DNA of 64,000 bases from Nepenthes gracilis (lineage: Eukaryota > Streptophyta > Magnoliopsida > Caryophyllales > Nepenthaceae), in NCBI GenBank assembly GCA_033239525.1, contig BSYO01000030.1, forward strand, positions 5,369,119-5,433,118. Direction: 5' to 3'. The notes below the pieces were generated by a model, which was not told the DNA's origin, did no database searches, and saw only the letters and a program-made list of their open reading frames with translations. Made by a program: the position numbers and the translations under genes. This document shows positions 12,371 to 24,059 of this stretch, in pieces (positions within the stretch are counted from its first letter, which is position 1; the number at the start of each line of letters is the position of its first letter).

Positions 12371-12669
12371 ATATCAACGGAGGAGATAAAAAATCATCCA
12401 ACAATGAAGAGGAAGATTATCCTCTATATAAGGAGCCTGCAGATAGAAGGAAGATCATCGCAAGTTAAAAGCTTACACATCTAACTTACGACGGTCTTCT
12501 CAAAACATATTTCTTGTAATCCCTGTTTCTTCTGTCCCCTTCTCTTTTGATTCCCAGACTTTGGTATCCATCCTGTAATGATTATCAACTTGTACACTTC
12601 CTATGACAATTCATGAAAGGTGCTTATTCAGTTGGTAAGTTTGTATCCATCCTACGATGTTTGGTAGAT
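12371..12669 (+). other. Viral intergenic/leader spacer at the centre of the inverted repeat
   Basis: About 300 bp between the two opposing viral arms, belonging to copy A. It contains a 35S-like TATA box and a downstream leader. A short direct repeat, TATCCATCCT, occurs near 12567 and 12646. Confidence 0.5.
12421..12435 (+). promoter_or_regulatory. 35S-like pararetroviral TATA box
   Basis: CCTCTATATAAGGAG closely resembles the TATA context of caulimovirid genomic-RNA promoters, which lie behind the last ORF. Here it follows the second ORF in the correct orientation. Transcription from it would run into the inverted copy on its antisense side. Confidence 0.6.
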
Positions 12670-12899
12670 AAATGGGTCAGTAGCTTATCTTTGATCTCCT
12701 TTATCGATAGTGGGTAGCTGATATGATAGGGCAATTGGAATCCATTTTGATTTTTTAGAAAAGTAGATAAATGGGTAAGCAACATGGCATGGTTCGTTTA
12801 TCATCTATCATTCATCTTTTACTACTGCCAGATGCCTGAAAAACCTTTTCGTATATGGTTTTTTCACTCAGCAGTTGAATGGGTCCTGAGCAAATGGAC

Positions 12900-14159
12900 A
12901 TCTAAAGGGGTTGGTGGAGTAGGAGGCTGAGTGGACGAGTTAAAAAAGTTCCCAAGGTCAGCCCACTTCTTTATGGTTTGTTACATAGTTTGTTGCGTTT
13001 GGGCCGTAAACTCAGCTAGTTGGGCCTTGGGTGCCGACTTCTTTGAAGTGACAAAATTGCTAGGAGAAGGAATCTTTTGATTGTTAGAGAGGGTGTTGGT
13101 GCTGTTGATGGTGGGGCTGGAGAAGCAGCGGGTATTGGTGTTGATGGCAGTCTAGCGGGCGTGAGTGGGAGTTGTTTGATATTTACTTGATAGATCGTTT
13201 CATAGTTGTTAATTCGTGAAAATAAGCTTGTGTAAAAGTGGGAGTATAACGAGAGTAGACAGATTTGTTCCACCATTTCGTTTTTCATACTATGGCTAAT
13301 GGTATATAATTATAATATTGCTGACATGTAAAAGCATATGTCATAATCCATCGAATCTCAAAATCAATAAAAGAAGTTATTTTTTCTAATATCTGGTAGA
13401 GCATCCTTGCATAATTTGTCATAATAAAGGTGAGCTTCTTGCAAAAAGGGTGGATCAAGAACTGAATTAGGGCTAAAATATATCCACCATTCAGTGAACC
13501 AATTTGAAAGTATCTTGGGACATTTACGATCAAATTTAATAAATCAAGAATGGTTGTAAGATCTTAAACAAAATGCATTATGCTGTACATCTTCAAAATC
13601 TTAATAATTATATTCCATGGGTTAATAGTAGATTAAAAAGAGTTTAATGGTCCATAATATGAGAGCTATCTCCATGGGTTAATGTACTCTCAAAATTTTG
13701 CATATTGAATAAATGATGGAATTATTCTCGGGGTTTCTATGATATTTAAGTTCAATTGATCCGGAATCAATAAATATCAATTCAGAATATTGTTGAGTTT
13801 TGGTGAAATCAGCAATATGGTATAAACTGTTATTTTCAAACATTTATGTGGCGGCAGTTAAATAACTCTTTGAGTAAAGATTGTTGTGGATGAGTGGCCT
13901 TTGCCATATGCAAAACCTGGGATTTGGTGATATGATTGAATTGTGTTTTAGAACTTGTGGTAGAGGATGAAGCTTGGTTACTATGTTGGGCTTCAATAGC
14001 ATCCATAAAAGAAAGTGGTGGAAAATCTTTGAGTGTGGAAAGTTGGTTTGATTCTGGAAGGAGTCTTTATGGTACTGGTATTGTATAATCTTTGGTTGAT
14101 AGTTTGGCCAGAGAAGGAGGGTCAATAATAGTTTTTTGTCTGCTTTTTTTAGGAGCCAT
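12900..14159 (-). pseudogene. Pararetroviral second ORF (copy B)
   Basis: ATG at 14159 with the same lysine-rich start as copy A. The first stop comes after about 30 codons. Open fragments follow at 14125-13844, 13533-13285 and 13288-13016. The last is proline/alanine/threonine-rich, like a flexible linker. The fragments are in register with 11093-12080 of copy A. The function is unknown. Confidence 0.55.
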
Positions 14160-14269
14160 GTCCCTGTAAAATTTCCTTATTAAGAAATCTGGGAAAGAGT
14201 TTGACTATCCTTTTATAAATTCAAAATATTCAAAATAAAAAATAGTAAAATAGCATGCCATCTTATAAA

Positions 14270-15880
14270 AATTTATTTTGTAAAATATATTTGTCTGCTT
14301 TATAGTCAACGTGTAATATAAATCATTTTAAAATTTTAATATATATAAACAATGGATAAAATTTTTTCTTTTTGATGGTAGAATAATTTTTCTTAAGTCC
14401 TAAATCATAAACCTAAATGAAATTACAATTTGAATGCATAACTTACACTCTAATCTTTTCTTAAGTATGCAGTCATATCCAATATTAGAGGCATTAGTTT
14501 CTACAATCATGCATGTATTTTGTTGTTGTATTCCTAGGCAATGAAGGGATTGAACAGTTGGTCCATTGTATTAGGTTTGTTTTCCAAAGCATTTGATATA
14601 ATGATCTACATATTTGTCTAATATTTGATATTAAATTAGCAATATAATTAAAATTTTTTAAAAATCTTTAAAGCAGATTTTTACCTTTGATTTCATTTGA
14701 AAACTTATTAACAAATTCTATAGCCCTTTATATAGGAGTAATAGTATATTAAAATATGTTGAATCCTAAAAGTCAAACTTTAGTTTAAAATAATTTCATC
14801 TTGGAAGGTGGAACTACTAAACTATTTGTTTAATAATATTTAAAAATTGATGAAAATGTTTAAAGTATTGTTCCATTGATCTTGAGAATACTAATATAGT
14901 ATCTATGAAGACTATAATAAAATTAGTATGGGATTGAATATTTAATTTATTATATTTTAAAATTTAGATGGAGTATTTTTTAGTACAAATAATATTACAT
15001 TTCATTTATAATATTCAAATAAAACTATAAATGCTATTTTATACTGATCTTCTCCTTAATTTGAACTTGCCAAAAGCTATTTTTCATATCAAATTTGAAA
15101 AATATATTCACGTTGTTTATGCTGTTGAAAAAGTTCTTTTTTACTGGGTAGGATACCTGATCTATTATAGAACTTTGTTTAATGGCTTATAATTGATTAA
15201 TAGTTTTAGAATTCTCTTTTCGAGTTCAACTTACTTTATAATATAGAAAGCTGAGCAGCTCTAAAAGGATTTTGATATTCGAATTAATTTTTTGTCTAGT
15301 AAATATTATATTTTCCTTTTTCAATATTTAAGTAATTCTTAATTTATTTGAATAAATCTAGCCTTGGTCGGTATATGGGATTCTTTGAAATCCTTTTCAT
15401 AAGGAAAATTGAGAGTTGTTTTTTATCCCAAAATGTCGAAGACTTGAACAAATTTCCTTTTTCAAAGAGTTGTTGAATATTTTTAATCTTAGATTGGTTA
15501 ATAGGTTAAATAATTTGTTGTTCTATCTTTTTAATTCTATTTCTTCTTATAAATATTTAATTTGAGCTTCTTTTGTGGTGGTTAGGATGATTTATTGGTA
15601 GATTGAGGTTGCTTGTAGCTCTTAGATTTCTCTTGTTCTTATAGGATGGAGAAAGGGAATAAATTTTTTATCCCTAAATTCTAAGTTGATAATCCTTCAA
15701 TAGAAGTTGTGAAATGATATATTTTGTATGAAAAATGGGGTTTCAAAAATAATGTTTCGTTGTAAGTCCTTGACTAACATGAAAAATTACAAAAAAAGTG
15801 GCCTTGAGTGCATATAGCTGTATTTGTTAATTTATAATTGATATTGTGTCAGGATCCATTTACTGTATATAACTTTTACA
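14270..15880 (-). pseudogene. Pararetroviral protease-RT-RNase H remnant (copy B)
   Basis: Minus-strand remnant colinear with 1250-2900 of copy A, including the linker between protease and RT and the RNase H end. Stops throughout. It supports the viral assignment because indels differ between the copies while the domain order is conserved. Confidence 0.65.
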
Positions 15881-15904
15881 TAATTTTTTGATATTATTTT
15901 GTTG

Positions 15905-16785
15905 GAATTTTTTTTGGGGTAAGTAGTTAATATATTAAGATGAAACAATTTATACAACTATATTCTAACTCTAGGTTACGTACAACCTTGGAGTTAAAAT
16001 ATAAGAGTTAGGGTATTCCTTGAACTTCACATTACATGCCATTTAGACAAAACGAGAAAAAAAGACACGAATTAAATTTGTCTAATAGAAGATAAAGGAA
16101 GGTTCTATCTTGTCACGATAAATTGGTTGCCATGTTATGTTTGATTGTAGTCATTTCTAACTTTTGATGAATAGTGTTGGTGATCAAATTGACTAGTTGT
16201 GTCTCATTCCTCGATTGAGAGCTGTGAAAAGTTCTTTAATTGTGCTCCTACCAAATGAAATATATCATAGTTGCTAGAGTGAGTCAAAGAGAGCGAGCCT
16301 TGATGTTCTTTCCCTTTCATCTACGAGTTGCACCAGATGATGTTTGAGTACCCGTTGATGTACAACCAACTAGTTCCACCCTTGTGACACAACAATTTTC
16401 ACACACCATCCGAAAAGGGTTAGCAAAAAAATAGATAGTCTTGGTTTTCTATTTCATCGCTACATAAGATACACGTATTAGATTGTTGAATGGCATTGCT
16501 AATACAATCAAGAGTGCTTAATCTTCTCCGGATAGCTAGCTAGAAAATAAAAGCGTGTGCAGTGATCTGCTGAGGTGTCCAAACAAGTTGGGACCATACC
16601 ATTTTGTCTTTGGATCCTTGGAAAATTTGGTATGCAGGTTTCACAGTGAAAACACCATTTGGGCTTTCACTCCATTTGATTTCATCTTTCTGAGTTGAGT
16701 TTGGAGAGTATTTTAGCATATTGTCGACAATGTTAGTTACCTCTATATCGTGCTCATTGGTGGGAAGTGTCCTGGTGAGACAATT
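15905..16785 (-). mobile_element. LINE (L1-type) 3' fragment with RT zinc-binding domain
   Basis: Read from 16785 downwards, the translation gives a classic plant LINE zf-RVT region: 'DEIKWSESPNGVF' with a following 'W', then 'TPQQ..AHAFIF..AIRRRLSTLD', 'CILC.DEIENQDYLFF' with the paired cysteines, and a W-K-x-L segment. A poly-T run at 15906-15913 (poly-A on the minus strand) marks the 3' end. The 5' part with endonuclease and RT is missing, as is usual for 5'-truncated LINEs. A few stops are present. Confidence 0.75.
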
Positions 16786-17178
16786 GTATTACAAGTAGAA
16801 GCTGAACATACTGTTACTTTTACTCCAAAATTATTAAAATGGGATGAGATTACTTTACCATAAGAATGATAAGTGAATCTTTTCCAACCACCAAGACATA
16901 TAACAAGAAGAGAATTTATATATATTATTGAAATACCTGAAGGTAATATTATCTTTAATTTTAGTCAATCACAAAATTATCTACCTAGATCATTAAGTTA
17001 TAATAATACAAGACCTCTATTAATTATTTCAGAATATGAAAATTCTCGACCTAATTATGAAAATTTTAGACCATCAATAAATACTAGATACCAACCTACG
17101 TATTCCTATGAAACAAGAAATGTAAAAAGTAGAAACCAATACGCTATCCGAGTTTTTATTACATATAAATTGATATAA
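16786..17178 (+). pseudogene. Possible further pararetroviral polyprotein fragment
   Basis: An open stretch (16873-17178, about 100 codons, with readable sequence from 16786 in the same frame) rich in Asn, Tyr, Pro and Arg. It contains a 'WDEITLP' segment and N-x-x-R-P repeats. It lies next to the viral copies, and its composition and segment resemble the region after a caulimovirid movement protein. The match is not strong enough to name. It could also be an unrelated AT-rich frame. Confidence 0.25.
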
Positions 17179-17179
17179 A

Positions 17180-18600
17180 TTACGTGCTACTATGCTATCA
17201 TAATATCTCAAAATTATATAATTAAAATTCTATGAGTAATATATTTTATTGTTTGTCCATCACTCATATTTTATAATTTAATCTTTTTTTAGAATAATGT
17301 ATTTGTATTGGTGGCTCTAAATCAACCTAATGTTTACCCAAAAAACAACTTGGGAGTATTCATATTTTGAGCAAAAAATTAAAAATAAAAATGACCGCCT
17401 CAAAAATAAGTGCCATCAATCACTTTATTGTTACAAATAAGAATATATTTGCTTACTATATTAATAAGAGCAGTCAACCACTATATTATACTATAGATAA
17501 TAATATATTTTCATACTGAATTGAAAAAAGAATGTAATTTTTTTTTAATTTATAATGCTAATAATGATGCAAAGTAGAAAAGTGTGCATTCAAATCCCAT
17601 CAAGTACGTAAGTGTTAACACTAAAATTAGATAATTAAAATCTTATAAGTATTACATTTTGTAGCCTTGTCACACTCCTAATTATTTATTATATAAGTTT
17701 ATATTTTTAGAATAATATCCTCTGTGGCCTCTTGTTCAGCCAAATGCGTTGCTAACAAGGGAACCGGGGGAAGAAATGTCATTAGCAAAAGAGTACCCAA
17801 TCTCATTATTCCTACAAAATGGTAAACGCTTTCCTTCCTAAATTAAAAATAGAATTATTTTTGGTTTATAAAGCTAATACTTAATAAATAAGAAAGTGTA
17901 GAAATAAATATGTATCAAGTACAAATTGTATGAATTAACGTACTATTGTCAGCATCAAAATTAAGCAATTGAAATCTTATAGATATTATATTTTGTAGTT
18001 TGTCCCGACCCTCACTATTTGTAATATAAAATATATAATTAGCTAAAACATAATATGAGAGAAGAAATATCGCCTGTTGAAGAATTAGAAAATTGATATT
18101 ATTTGAGAAATAAAATTAGCCAACTGTATTTTTATTACAAATACTAACATATTTTTTCACTGAGTTAAAAAAAGATAACTTACTATGAACACGTCCTATC
18201 AGTACAATAAGAATCAAACCCACGGCCACTCAATTAACAGTTGACCGCTCCACTACTAAGTTATTAGGGAATTTATTTTTAAGACTAATAATCATCAGCA
18301 AATGAAAAGTTGTATAATTTAAATAGTCATCAGAGACAGATTAATATAGGTTAAATATCAATTATGTTATTCTCATATCTTAAAATGATGCAGTTAAAAT
18401 CCTATAAATATCATATGTTATAGTTTGTCCCACCACTTATAGTTTATATATTAAATAATATTGTTAGAATATGATGTAAGCGTACAATTTAAATATACGT
18501 CAAGTATGAATCGTTATGTATTAAGTTGCAGTTGTGCTATCATTATGTTTCAATGTTACATAATTAAAATCCTATGAATTTGACCCGCCACTTATTGTCT
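17180..18600. repeat. AT-rich dispersed repeat, copy 1
   Basis: Closely similar to 54350-55465 on the same strand. It is built from recurring cores: a 'TCAATCACCTTATTACTACAAAT' type core (17404, 17463, 18112), a 'TAGTTTGTCCCACC' core (about 17260, 17670, 17995, 18423, 18580) and a 'GAGAAGAAATATCG' core (18059). It has no coding potential. It may be a decayed satellite or a non-autonomous element. Confidence 0.65.
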
Positions 18601-19530
18601 ATAATGTTTAATATTCTGTATAGGAGCGGGGCTATTATATGAGCGTGCGTGGCAACACCTTCTTTTTGCCTTTGATTCCTAGATTAAGATTCAACGAGTG
18701 CCATTTAATGTTAACCAACAATCACAAAAAATAAATATAGTTTTGTGTTATCATTTATAATATAAGTATTTAGATATTTAAACATTTATAGACAAAAATC
18801 ATTAAAAAACTTTTATATTATATAATTTTTAAAATATTAAATTTTATATGTTAAATTTTTATAAACCAACACATAAAATGTGAAAAAAAGATACTGCTAT
18901 ACACACTCGCGTAGATGTCCATTTTTTTTGGGGTAGAACAATTACAAGCCTATTTGGAATAAAATTAAACTTTAATTTTACGGATTTAAATAAAATAATA
19001 AACAATTATAACCACTAGAAAACATACCAGTATGTAATTTTAGAAGAGTAGGAGTGTGAAAATTCTTTTAACTTATTAGAGATTAGGATGATTTACATTA
19101 TAACATTTTAGAAATACTGGGGAATTGGTCATTGAACTTAGTAGAGATTAGGATGAAATAGTTGATTAGGACAATTAACAACATCAAATTGGTCATTTTA
19201 ATATTCAGTCGCCGACTACTCCTATCTCTACCTAATTGTAAATTTAGCAAATATTGGTAAGATATGGTTGAGAATTACATCTAAAAATAATATAAAATTG
19301 TCGGTGTATAGATTTAAAATATTTTGTATTATGGTCCATAATAAGTACAATACTATTCTTTGAATTCCATAGATATAATAAATAAAGGCATATGAAAACA
19401 CTATCATATCTAGATGCATAAACATTGGGGTATTTTACTATAGTCGATGTTATTTGTAGTCCACATTATCTAATATTGGGGCTTTTCTCATAGTATCGAG
19501 ATGTATATTCATGTGACATATTGTAATATC
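18601..19530. other. AT-rich stretch without recognisable genes
   Basis: No convincing coding frame, terminal repeats or RNA gene. A short GC-richer patch at 18625-18710 has no recognised identity. Confidence 0.5.
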
Positions 19531-19534
19531 CTAT

Positions 19535-20280
19535 TTGGATATATATATAATTATTATAATTATTATTATTATAAGTATTATTATTGTAAAAAGGGGAGGC
19601 AGACGCCACAGTAGAGCAGGAAAACAAAGAAAGAGAAAGGAAAAAGAAAGAAAAGAGAGAGATGAAAAGCGGCGCAAGGAGCAGCATAGACCGCTGGCCG
19701 GAGAAATTAGCAAAAAAAACTGAAGCTTGACGAAGCCCGCTTAGAGATGTATTATTCATTATGCGCCAGAGTGAAGGAAAGAAAGGAGATTGCGAGCTAA
19801 AGGAGGAGCCACCACTATCGCCATCATCGTCGGAGAAAAAGTAAGAAATTGAGGTAAGCAAATACTTTATTTTTCTTTGTTGATGTAGATTTTTTACTTG
19901 CATGTACCGATTTTTAAGGAAATCAAATAAAATTGCAGGAGAGAGAGAGGAGGAAAAGAGGAAGTGCAAAGAAGAAGAAGACGAAGGAGAATGAGAAGAG
20001 GAGAAAAGGGAAGCGACGCTAGTGGGTTACGCGACAGGGCCGTGCGGAGGAAGTGCGCAAGGAGGAGGTGTCACGCATATAGTTGATGGCGGCTGTGGGA
20101 AGCAGTAGAGGCGGTAGTGTGCGCAGTGGGAAGGACTGGCGCATGAGAGAGAGGGAAGGGCCGCGCATGAAGAGGAAAGAGAAAGGCATGATTCGGGTAC
20201 CTTAAAGCATCCTTTTGATAAATTTGTTGGGTATAAGATTAAGATTAGCATCCTCTCGTCCTATCTCTATTTTATTTCAA
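19535..20280 (+). other. Purine-rich segment with intron-like signals
   Basis: Strongly G/A-rich on the plus strand (19590-20200) within AT-rich DNA. A GAG|GTAAGC at 19852 and a TTGCAG|GAGAGAG at 19934-19945 would splice out about 85 bp that is T-rich and contrasts with its purine flanks. This resembles the 5' leader of a plant gene or retroelement transcript, but no coding exon follows. Open frames here mirror base composition only. Confidence 0.25.
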
Positions 20281-20401
20281 TATTTGATATATTTCGTATG
20301 CATCTTTTATATCAGTATACTGTAAGATTAATGGGCAGGGTCTAAGACCTGGTGGGTCGGTGTATGCGTAGAACCGTGGTAGTCCTAAACTCTAATAGAG
20401 T

Positions 20402-20580
20402 CAATGATATGAGATAGTTGAGAATTATAAGTCTAAAGTATAGCCAATAATATGAGATGGTTAAGAATTACATGCCTAAAATATAGTCAGATTAATAAAA
20501 CTAATTATATGAGATGGTCGAGAGCTACAAATTTAAAATATAGTCGGATTAATGGAGCCAATAATATAAGATTGCCATTA
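20402..20580 (+). repeat. Minisatellite, ~57-bp unit
   Basis: Units start at about 20402, 20443, 20501 and 20558 and share AATATGAGATGGTTAAGAA, then AAAATATAGTC-GATTAAT. The first unit is shorter (41 bp). Confidence 0.75.
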
Positions 20581-20589
20581 TGCTATGTA

Positions 20590-21005
20590 TATTTGGATTT
20601 TGAATTGGTCTCTATTTATGTAGATGTGCCGCAATCATTTGTTTATGTGGATATATGATTGGCTTCTATTTGCCATTGGCCTTTATTTATGTGGGTGTGC
20701 TGTAGTCCTCTGTTTATGTGGGCAAGCTGCTGTCATCTGTTTATACAAATGTACCGTTTACTTCTATTTGTTGTTGGTCTCAATTTATGTGGATGTACCA
20801 CAATCCTCTGTTTATGTGGTGTGCTGCAATCATCTATTTATGTGGATGTCTTGTTAGTTTCTGGTTGCCATTGGTCTCTATTTATATAGGTGTACCGCAA
20901 CCCTCCGTTTATGTGGGTATGCTACAATTCTCTGTTTATGTGGGTGTACCATAACTTCTATTTATGCGGATATGCCATGATTTTATTATATAGGTGTGCC
21001 ATAGC
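20590..21005 (+). repeat. Minisatellite, ~27-33-bp unit
   Basis: The core TTTATGTGGGTGTGCCGCAA recurs about 11 times with substitutions and alternating insertions of a CTTCTATTTGCCATTGG-like spacer. Overlapping open frames in all three phases are repeat translations. Confidence 0.8.
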
Positions 21006-21009
21006 CTTT

Positions 21010-22744
21010 GATTATGTGTCAGGATATTAGAGTACGATTTGTTATACGTTCGTATCAGTGGGATGGTAAAATGAGATTCTGCTTTGGGTGTGCCGGTGAT
21101 TTGGCTTCTGATTTGAGCTCCTACTTTGGATATGATGATTTGGCTTCTAATATTGGCGAATTAGGATTTGTATCTGTTATCTATTTTGATATTTGTTTAT
21201 AAATTCTCCTTCTGATTTGTATATACTATTTTGTGCATGTTTGTGACGATAATTGCTGAACCTCCAGCTCACATTTTCATATTTCCATTTCTTTAGATTC
21301 ATAGATGGCTGGGATGCTTTGTCAGAGTCCGATAAGATCTGACGCGACAACACGTGATCTGGTGGGTCGGATATCTGTATGACTTAAATGGCGTTGGTTG
21401 TATTTTTCTATTATTTGGATTGAGTTTTTATTAGTTTTGTTATTTTTGGATAATGGAATTGGCTAAAATCACTTTTAGCCAAAATTAAGGGTTACACTTC
21501 TATTATGTAAATAAATAAAAAAAGTTATAAATTTTTAGTGTACATGATTTCATTTTTAACTATTTATAAATAAACAACAACATCACTTTATGACCATTGA
21601 AAGTATTAAATTAAGGCATGCCAGAGCTGGTTAAACTAGTTTAACAAAAGCTATAGCTGTAATCAAACTAATTTGAATGATTGATCAATTAAGGTATACT
21701 AGTTAGTTAATTTTTATATCATATAATATTTCTACTAAAATTATAAAATTATAAGTTATAAAGTCCCATAATTTTAGAATACATATATAATATATTAAGA
21801 TGTAAATTATAATGTTGAATAATTATTTAGTAACCAATTACCAGCAATGTAGGTTTTGTACAACAGTAAACACTCATCTTTCCCCATTTCAGATAAATTT
21901 TGAATTTTTATCCACTCAATTAAATATCAATATTAATAAAAATATACTATCTTATCAAGTAAGATATTTCAATAAATAATAAATTAAGTCATTTATACTA
22001 AGTTAATAACATTTTAGTTTTTTCACTTTTTAGATATGTAAACATATATGATCAATTCCAATAACCTCTCATTTAAAAATCGATAACCTATAATCTGAAC
22101 CAAAACCCAATTAAAAAATAACTCCATCTTGTAATGAACCATTTGGTTTGATTCTAATATTTTGAGTTATGATTATTGGGTCCACATTTTCTTAAACACT
22201 CCTAATTGAGGTTTGATTTTGAATTTTAACTATATATTCGATTCAGTTTTAATTAAAACATTAAATAAAATTAAAATAAATAAAATTTCACGGCATACAA
22301 GTACGTATATCTATAATAACAAATCAAACTTTCTATTTTTCTATTTAAATAATGATAACTTCATCATACTTATTTTTATTATGTTTCTGAACCGACTTTC
22401 AATATAAGTGACTAAATTATTGATTTCTTAATAGTTAATTGTTTTTGTAATTGATTAAGGGTTCATTATTACCTAGATTACTTTTGTCTTATTTGATATT
22501 AATGTTGACCACGTATTGTGCATCAAAATTAAACTACCAACTAATTCAACCTATAGGTTAACTATTTAAAATATTTGTTTTAGCTAATGGTTTTGTGTAA
22601 TTTCGTAAAAATTGAATCCAAGATATATGATTGAGTTATGCATTATTTTACAATTTGTATCAAATTGATTCATATTCACTCCTAGTTGTCCGAATCATAA
22701 TTGTTAGTGGTCTCTAATCATGATTTTTAAAATTTTTCTGGTAA
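21010..22744. other. Intergenic AT-rich DNA
   Basis: 21010-21400 continues the GC-richer character of the minisatellites. GGTGGGTCGG at 21360 echoes 20348. From 21420 to 22744 I see only AT-rich sequence with no gene or repeat I can name. Confidence 0.45.
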
Positions 22745-22772
22745 AATAGTGAGTGTCCCCAAAAATAAAAAA

Positions 22773-23986
22773 TTATAGGGTGTTAAATGAAACAATTTGC
22801 TTGTTACTGGAGCAAGAATGGTCATCAACCAAAGACATTGCCCTTAAATAGAGAGAACCGCCATTCTTCATCTTGCTCATTTTAGCAACTGCATCATCAC
22901 TATTATTTGGAGAAGTTAGTTGTGTTAAATGAGGGACATGAGCTGATCTAACACCCTCCAACGCCATCGTAAGTTATTTCATTGTCGGCCTCAATTTCCC
23001 GTTCAAGTTTAATCAATGTTTTGTAAAGTTAGCTACTGTCCAAAGATCCTTTTTCTTACCCTCTTGTATAAGCTGGCCATCGAGGATATCAAGCAGGCGA
23101 GAACCTTCCATCATAAATAGAAACTTATGTGTCAAGCTTCTCCATTCGCCGGGTTTGGTTGCAGAAATCGGCCTCTTGCTTGTTAATAGCTGAACAAGGA
23201 CAACCCCAAAGCTATAAACGTCACTTTTTTCAATAAATTGATTAGATTGAAAGTATTTAGGATCCAAGTATCCAAGAGTGCCTATGACATAAGTGGTCAA
23301 GTGCGTTTGATCAATGTTGATGGCCCTTGATGTCCCAAAATCAGACACTTTAACCACGTACTTGTCATCCAAAAGTATATTGGACGACTTGATATCTCAA
23401 TGATAAATGGGTGTAGATGATGAAGAATGTAGGTACGCAAGATCTCCTGCTAATTTTATAGCAATCTACAAGCGCATATTCCAAGTAAGGTGAAAATCTT
23501 CACCAGGGTAGTGGATGTGTTGAGAAAGTGTTTCGTTGGGGATCAACTCATAAACAAGTAGAGGAACTTCGATCTCTAAACAAAAACCGAGCAATTTAAC
23601 CACATTCCTATGATTGATTTGGGAGACAATGACGACCTCATTGATGAACTACTCCAATTGGTCCTCGTCGACTTGCTTGGACTTCTTAGTCGCTACAATT
23701 CTGCCGTCCATCAGCATGCTTTTGTATACGGTGACCTGGCCTTTGCGATCAAGCACTCTGTTTTTGTTGAAGTTTTTAGTGGCTTTCTCTAGCTCGTTGG
23801 AGGTGAAAATTTTTATTTTGTCTACGACACCACCCTCACTAGATGACATTTGCTGCTGCAACAACAAATCACTATTGCGCTTGAAGTATTTTATTCTCTG
23901 TCTCATCTCCTTTCTTTTCTACACCAATTGATACAACCAATAGCAACCTAGAAGAAAGAGTACTAACCCTACAACCCCAAAAGCTC
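22773..23986 (-). pseudogene. WAK-like receptor kinase pseudogene, kinase exon only
   Basis: Minus-strand kinase exon of a wall-associated-kinase-like receptor, starting after a TGTAG acceptor (23987-23991) with the transmembrane helix (about 23986-23925), then juxtamembrane and kinase. Lesions: a TAG right after the helix; a damaged glycine loop ([11 protein letters not shown], where sister copies keep LG-GG-G); VATKK instead of VAVKK; a stop replacing Arg of HRD (H-stop-D, about 23400); and stops near 23013 and 22970. DFGTS, the [10 protein letters not shown] activation loop and DVYSFGVVL are intact. It ends at TAA 22773-22775, with a 3' flank shared with the copy at 27508. No extracellular exon is present upstream: the intron runs directly into 5' flanking DNA at about 24480. 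Confidence 0.85.
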
Positions 23987-24059
23987 CTACAATGTTACAT
24001 TCATCAAATCATAACTCACTGGGCAAGTGTTAGCAACTGTTATGGCATTAGTAAATGTT

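Larger units (their letters stand above)
12670..15880 (-). mobile_element. Endogenous pararetrovirus, copy B (inverted)
   Basis: Reverse-complement counterpart of copy A with the same order on the minus strand: protease/RT region (about 15880-14950), RNase H (about 14620-14270), second-ORF start at 14159 and second-ORF body to about 12900. It is interrupted by stops and frameshifts but not by the gypsy insertion. The alignment with copy A is continuous apart from small indels. Its upstream end meets a LINE tail at about 15905. Confidence 0.7.

Noticed and set aside
13016..13288. Proline-rich 90-codon minus-strand frame as an independent gene
   Set aside because: It is colinear with the pararetroviral second ORF of the opposite arm, so it is part of that pseudogene.
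19466..19969. 167-codon minus-strand frame (Ser/Phe-rich)
   Set aside because: It is the complement of a purine-rich tract. Its length follows from skewed composition, with no domain and no conservation signal.
20452..20954. Several overlapping 65-80-codon plus-strand frames rich in Cys and Trp
   Set aside because: All three phases are open because of the underlying ~30-bp repeat. They share no domain and have no independent start signals.
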